This document shows, piece by piece, positions 63,432-64,000 of a DNA stretch of 64,000 nt (the stretch's first letter is position 1; the number at the start of each line of letters is the position of its first letter). The notes under the pieces were generated by a model. The model saw only the letters and a list, made by a program, of their open reading frames with translations, had not been told where the DNA came from and did not search any database. Position numbers and translations under genes: made by a program. Origin of the DNA: Rheum nobile (lineage: Eukaryota; Streptophyta; Magnoliopsida; Caryophyllales; Polygonaceae); the NCBI GenBank assembly GCA_027886185.1, contig WOAB01000226.1:1674001-1738000 (forward strand), in the 5' to 3' direction.

Positions 63432-63545
63432 ACGACCCGCGATGGTAGACGGGTCGCCAAAACATATTGTCTGCCTACATACCTGTAGGACTTCATCAAC
63501 ATTCACTTAAAAATATTCTGCGACCCGCGATGGTGGACGGGTCGC
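63432..63545. repeat. Two conserved hairpins in T3
   Basis: CGACCCG...CGGGTCG at 63433-63456 (the outer G of the arm is A) and GCGACCCG...CGGGTCGC at 63520-63545, 87 bp apart, as in T2. The loop is CGATGGTRGA, and GCCAAAA follows each. Confidence 0.88.
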
Positions 63546-63613
63546 CAAAAACACCAAATATCCAAACCCATACACAAGTGGGACAACAAGTCAAACTACG
63601 CAAGAAAAATAAG

Positions 63614-64000
63614 TCAGGCATCAGGGACGACGGCACTACCTTCAACAGGGACTGGCTCCAGAGAAGCTACGCCATCAACCGGCTTGACATCACCGGAATG
63701 GGCCTCGTCCTCGCCAACGCCCCCATCCGCAGCTTCCTTTCCGACGCCAGCCAAGCGGAAGAGCTCCTGACTAGGATTTCCCTTCAGGAACATGGAGTCC
63801 AAAGTCTCCTTCTCTGCCTTCAGATCCCAGAGCTCATTCTTGCCATCGTCAAACTCTTCTATCATTTCGACACGCGACTTCAATGCATAAAAAGCACCGA
63901 CGTCGCCTGCGATCTGGCCAGCTGCGATTTGAGCCTGCTTCACCTCTTCCTCGACGCCTGATCGGCTCTCTTCAAACTCTTTCCGGCTTGCGACCAACTC
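63614..64000 (-). CDS. T3 antisense gene, 3' part (runs off the window)
   Basis: Reading on the - strand, opposite to T3 gag-pol: KQAQIAAGQIAGDVGAFYAL, SRVEMIEEFDDGKNELWDLK, then an acidic tail VEGSAVVPDA and stop at 63614. It aligns with T2 exon 4 (VGRVAGDVGAFYALKSRVEM) and T1 36900-37100. This part is open to the window edge and forms a coiled coil. The upstream exons are not in view. Confidence 0.75.
   Translation of the reverse strand, partial: ELVASRKEFEESRSGVEEEVKQAQIAAGQIAGDVGAFYALKSRVEMIEEFDDGKNELWDLKAEKETLDSMFLKGNPSQELFRLAGVGKEAADGGVGEDEAHSGDVKPVDGVASLEPVPVEGSAVVPDA

Noticed and set aside
63467..63961. 164-codon + strand frame as a T3 sense protein
   Set aside because: It is the complement of the T3 antisense gene and overlaps the conserved hairpins.

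Overview
This window is repeat-rich intergenic DNA from a plant nuclear genome (an angiosperm; I cannot name the species). It holds stacked Ty3/gypsy retrotransposons of three plant lineages (Athila, Tekay-type chromovirus, Tat), plus DNA transposons and a Helitron remnant. Almost every long reading frame belongs to a transposable element and most are broken. I see no convincing host gene, tRNA, rRNA or CRISPR array.

Left part (1-28008), a nest of insertions. A + strand Athila-like 3' LTR (110-1530) abuts the primer-binding site of a - strand chromovirus whose 5' LTR is 1546-3934. That LTR interrupts the 3' LTR of a - strand Athila element (internal region 4925-12867, 5' LTR 12868-14191). This element carries an open 1032-residue pol, a gag and protease with nonsense codons, and a third gene in the env position. 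A second, internally deleted Athila unit (14192-17237) follows in tandem. It ends inside the 3' LTR of a - strand Tekay-like chromovirus (17238-28008), whose gag-pol frame is interrupted only by nonsense codons and which has an intact acidic ORF before gag.

Middle (28009-34616). Mariner-type ends, a cluster of short inverted repeats, and a MULE with 9-bp target duplications that carries a GC-rich gene-like segment (Pack-MULE candidate).

Right part (34617-64000), three Tat-lineage elements. T1 (- strand, 34617-about 43040) lost its 5' end at a Helitron helicase remnant. T2 (- strand, 44632-54965) is complete, with 654-bp LTRs and a GTGAG target duplication, and a hAT-type MITE lies in its pol. 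T3 (+ strand, 55005 to beyond the window) has a complete Athila-type solo LTR inserted in gag with a GTACA duplication. All three carry an antisense gene between integrase and the 3' LTR. In T2 it resolves into four exons with GT-AG introns in matching phase, and conserved 26-bp hairpins follow its stop codon.

Main discovery candidate: 12-bp GC-rich near-palindromes (CCGCGRTCGCGG, or CGGCGGTCGCCG in one family) occur in pairs, mostly 20 bp start to start. They are found in three different LTR families about 105-250 bp upstream of the TATA box, and also as in-frame insertions in Athila gag and pol.
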